DNA of 15,552 nt from DATFGK01 sp046712825 (lineage in GTDB: Bacteria > Actinomycetota > AC-67): positions 1 to 15,552 of the forward strand of contig JBKKCR010000153.1 in NCBI GenBank assembly GCA_046712825.1, in the 5' to 3' direction. How positions within the stretch are numbered: position 1 is the stretch's first letter; each line of letters opens with the position of its first letter. Positions 14,101-15,552 of this stretch are shown here, piece after piece. Both the position numbers and the translations under genes were made by a program. The notes under the pieces were generated by a model. The model saw only the letters and a list, made by a program, of their open reading frames with translations, did no database searches and had not been told where the DNA came from.

Positions 14101-15130
14101 GATTGATCCCGATCCGGAGCGGCAACGGAGGGCCTTCTTCGATGATGTCTCGCGCGGCCAAAAGCGTCGCTTCGTCGTCCGCGCCGGTCGTTCTCGGCGC
14201 GCCCGCGACCATGATGATCTTGCCGCCGTTCCGATCGATGTCGCTGCCGAGGAAGGTCACGCCGCGTGCGCCGGCCGCCCTCTGCGCCGTCGCGACGAGC
14301 TTCGCCAGACGATCGGCCAGCGCGGCCGGTCCCTCGGTGGAGATGACATCGTCGCTCCCTTCGAACCGCATGAACATCACGCTGGCTTGTCGATGCTCGG
14401 GCTCGGACTCTCCGGCGAGGAGATGCTCGCGGATCGCGACGGGAAGGCTCGGCGTGGGATCGAACGCTTCGTCGGGGATGGGATCGGCGGTCGCTTCGCC
14501 GGTCGCCGCGGCGGAGCGCAGCAGCACGCCTGGTCCCTTCTGGGCGCCCAGCCACTTGGCGGGGAGGCACTCGGCGGTGGATGCGCTCACGACGATCTCG
14601 CCGGCTTCTGCGGTCTGCTCCATCAGGGTTGTTTGTGTCGCCGCGGGACCGGTCACGAGCAGCTCGCGGTGCTCGTCGCCGACGAGGAAGAAATGGAACG
14701 TGCCCGTGTGTACGCCGACCGACATGCGCAGCCGCACGCGTCCGCCGGGCGTGACGATGTTGCCGATCCGCCGAAGCGTCGCGCGCATGCCGACCGCGGC
14801 CGCGCAGCCGCGGGCGGGGTGATCGGCTCCCCGGAACAGCAGCAGGAGCGCGTCGCCGCCGAACTTGATCAAGCTCCCGCCGGCCTCGTACGCGACGGCG
14901 AGCAGCTCTTTGAAGCAGGCGCCGATCGTTTCGGTCAGTTCTTCCGCTCCGACCTTGCCCCGACGGGCGAGCCGCTCCGACAATTTCGTGAAGCCAGAGA
15001 TGTCGACGAAGACCAGCGTTCCGTCGATCTCGCGGAAGGTCTCGTTCGGGTGTCTGGCGAGCCACTCGATCGCAAGGCGCGGCAGATACGGGCGAAGGAT
15101 GCCCGCGCGGTCGATCGTTTCCCCCGTCAT
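11183..15130 (-). CDS. Soluble-adenylyl-cyclase-like protein: tandem cyclase domains, P-loop ATPase, TPR
   Basis: This 1315-residue signalling protein has the domain order of mammalian soluble adenylyl cyclase. Cyclase domain 1 (about 37-190) has FVDISGFTKLSE (41-52; metal-ligand D43) and IKFGGDALL (88-96; K89, D93) but lacks the Asn/Arg catalytic pair, having GPAATQT instead. Cyclase domain 2 (about 245-418) lacks both metal aspartates but has YTVMGDTVNLAARL (360-373; T361, N368, R372). Together they could form one composite site making cAMP. The ATPase domain starts at FIGRERE (436-442). Its Walker A reads GDPGMGTSRL (465-474), with Thr where the lysine should be; Walker B is VFIFEDVHYFDE (588-599). 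Helical TPR-like repeats fill about 820-1250. No membrane segment or signal peptide is seen, so it is cytoplasmic. The ATG at 15130 follows AGGGG by 4 bases. No DNA-binding domain was found, so a LuxR-type regulator is unlikely. Confidence 0.88.
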   Translation of the reverse strand: MTGETIDRAGILRPYLPRLAIEWLARHPNETFREIDGTLVFVDISGFTKLSERLARRGKVGAEELTETIGACFKELLAVAYEAGGSLIKFGGDALLLLFRGADHPARGCAAAVGMRATLRRIGNIVTPGGRVRLRMSVGVHTGTFHFFLVGDEHRELLVTGPAATQTTLMEQTAEAGEIVVSASTAECLPAKWLGAQKGPGVLLRSAAATGEATADPIPDEAFDPTPSLPVAIREHLLAGESEPEHRQASVMFMRFEGSDDVISTEGPAALADRLAKLVATAQRAAGARGVTFLGSDIDRNGGKIIMVAGAPRTTGADDEATLLAARDIIEEGPPLPLRIGINRGHVFAGDIGPEYRRTYTVMGDTVNLAARLMAAAEIGEIFASTDVLERSRSRFATRALEPFTVKGKARPVEAFVVGPVIEETVREDAVSGAPFIGREREIGLLLDALEEARALRGRVIEVIGDPGMGTSRLVEEVRRRASGLKVVTTAGGPYAEGTPYFPFRSFMRELLGIRTARASASALKGLRARVFADAPDILPWLPLLGAVIDIPIETTPQTEALDEGFRRSQLERVTVDFMSVVQPTPAVFIFEDVHYFDEASSALLRALIAASAERPWLILLTRRAGRGSRFVNDQPHARTLGLAPLDQDTATAFIEAMTGDAPPSENEVAALVARAGGNPMFLRELLAAWRRAGTIDDLPDTVETLMTARIDGLPPADRAVLRSAAVLGVSFDPGLLGAVLEDRAAPADDDPIWRRLAGLISRDEQGRYRFANVLIRDAAYEGLTFRRRREMHAAVGERILASGPAAVDEQTELLALHFFHAQRWEETWRFARIAAERAQAKYANIEAERFYGQALEAANRLPAIDDFELARVAEQLGDVRRLGGEFRKAAEAYRTARRTSKQTSGVWLAQVFLKHAQVTDRVGRITDALRWISRGLAALEGIDGEEAGRMRAQLSAWYGAFRQGQGRHADAIRWSERAIELARATDERRALAQAYVVLDWTNVTMGRTGDHSFSHEALEIYEDLGDLVRQAVVLNNLGAFAYFEGRWDEAAAYYERGRLAREQTGDPVSAALGTANVGEILADQGRLEEAEPILRHAVRICRGAGDRSYVGFVLGVLGRVQVRSGRLEEGLASLREARAGYEAVGERGGVIELDTRIAESLALRGDAAEGVSLARDTLEADRSGGEETSVQAPILHRVLGIGLMRIGSFDEARASLEQAVNAARLRGADYDAALSLRALAQLERRTEREASELEKESAAILERLGVCAVADPPGFGSVAGPASLPAGSAFKLEKKQGARAITLEPLTGAEPILS

Positions 15131-15131
15131 G

Positions 15132-15147
15132 GTTCCCCTGGGGGAAC
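15132..15147. promoter_or_regulatory. Inverted repeat covering the cyclase ribosome binding site
   Basis: GTTCCCC (15132-15138) and GGGGAAC (15141-15147) are exact inverted repeats around TG. The minus-strand Shine-Dalgarno AGGGG (15139-15135) lies inside the repeat, directly before the ATG at 15130. In RNA one pair would have to open to give a 6-bp stem with a 4-base loop, which could hide the ribosome binding site. It could instead be a DNA operator. Confidence 0.35.
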
Positions 15148-15171
15148 GGTACCGGTCAGAGCGAGCGTGCG

Positions 15172-15552
15172 CTACGGGACATTCCGGGCGCGGGCGGCCT
15201 TGAGCAGCACCCCGATCCCCTCGGCGAGTCCGTCAGAGATGCGCCAGACCTCGGGCACGGTGTCGCGGCACGCGATGATGCCGAAATCGACGTTCCCCAT
15301 GTTGGACAGGATGGTGATGTTGATGCCGGCTCCCGGCAGCAGCGGCCCCATCGGGAAGATCGCCTGGATGCGCGCGCCGGCCGTATAGAGGGGAACCGGC
15401 GGACCCGGAACGTTCGAAACGATGCAGTTCAGGGCCGGCGGGTGCAGGTCGGGCAAACGCGATCCGGAGTAGAGGCGCATCGCGCTCGTGAAGAGCCGGG
15501 GAGCGAGGAACTCCGCCCAATCCATCAGCGTTTCCGCGCCGAGCGCGTTCGC
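15172..15552 (-). CDS. WS/DGAT-family acyltransferase, C-terminal part (runs off the window)
   Basis: The visible 126 residues are the C-terminal domain (DUF1298 type) of a wax ester synthase/diacylglycerol acyltransferase, which joins acyl-CoA to fatty alcohols or diacylglycerol to make storage neutral lipids. Diagnostic segments are LNCIVSNVPGPPVPLY, then GPLLPGAGINITILSN and DFGIIACRDTVPEVW. The frame remains open to the last base, so the gene starts outside the window and the catalytic HHxxxDG motif cannot be checked. The stop is 41 bases before the cyclase start on the same strand, so the two may share a transcript. This family is abundant in lipid-storing actinomycetes. Confidence 0.88.
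   Translation of the reverse strand, partial: ANALGAETLMDWAEFLAPRLFTSAMRLYSGSRLPDLHPPALNCIVSNVPGPPVPLYTAGARIQAIFPMGPLLPGAGINITILSNMGNVDFGIIACRDTVPEVWRISDGLAEGIGVLLKAARARNVP

Noticed and set aside
11183..15130. Large cyclase/ATPase/TPR protein as a phage-defence (CBASS or STAND) system
   Set aside because: The cyclase domains are class III adenylyl type, not CD-NTase, and no effector or defence genes lie next to it; a soluble-cyclase-type signalling protein explains it better.
14093..15388. Plus-strand open frame of 431 codons antisense to the cyclase
   Set aside because: The cyclase frame has strong domain motifs throughout; the antisense product is low-complexity.

Overview
The window is GC-rich, densely packed bacterial DNA with frequent GTG starts and 4-base gene overlaps. 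A steroid-ring gene cluster, a wax-ester/triacylglycerol synthase-type acyltransferase and the codon style point to an actinomycete (Actinomycetota). The exported proteins and the mixed neighbourhood do not match a genus I recognise, so I infer a poorly characterised or uncultured lineage. No rRNA, tRNA, CRISPR array, insertion sequence or phage gene was seen.

Layout. (1) 45-1421, minus: exported DUF11-type adhesin-like protein. (2) 1599-2174, minus: cupin of the cysteine-dioxygenase-like fold, divergent from (3). (3) 2236-6705, plus: a five-gene operon of a tandem hotdog thioesterase-like protein followed by echA20, ipdA, ipdB and ipdC. The last four are fused by three consecutive GTGA start/stop overlaps and match the actinobacterial module that opens and degrades steroid rings C and D. 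(4) 9702 down to 6702, minus: acetoacetate-decarboxylase-like protein, SpoU/TrmH RNA methyltransferase and a secreted LVIVD-type repeat protein, ending tail-to-tail with ipdC through a shared CTAG. (5) 9864-11177, plus: a second exported protein, a paralogue of (1) at both ends but with a different central domain. (6) 15130 down to 11183, minus: a 1315-residue signalling protein with two class III cyclase domains, a P-loop ATPase domain and a TPR tail, the same order as mammalian soluble adenylyl cyclase. (7) 15172 to the window edge, minus: C-terminal end of a WS/DGAT acyltransferase.

How the genes may work together. Steroid catabolism by echA20-ipdABC yields acyl-CoA products. The hotdog protein at the head of the operon could handle a CoA thioester, and the WS/DGAT protein could store acyl-CoA as neutral lipid, but only the four-gene steroid module is a firm pathway assignment.

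The least-described elements are the pair of exported proteins with matching ends and swapped centres, the asymmetric soluble-cyclase-like protein whose Walker A lysine is replaced, and a 16-bp perfect palindrome upstream of the decarboxylase-like gene.
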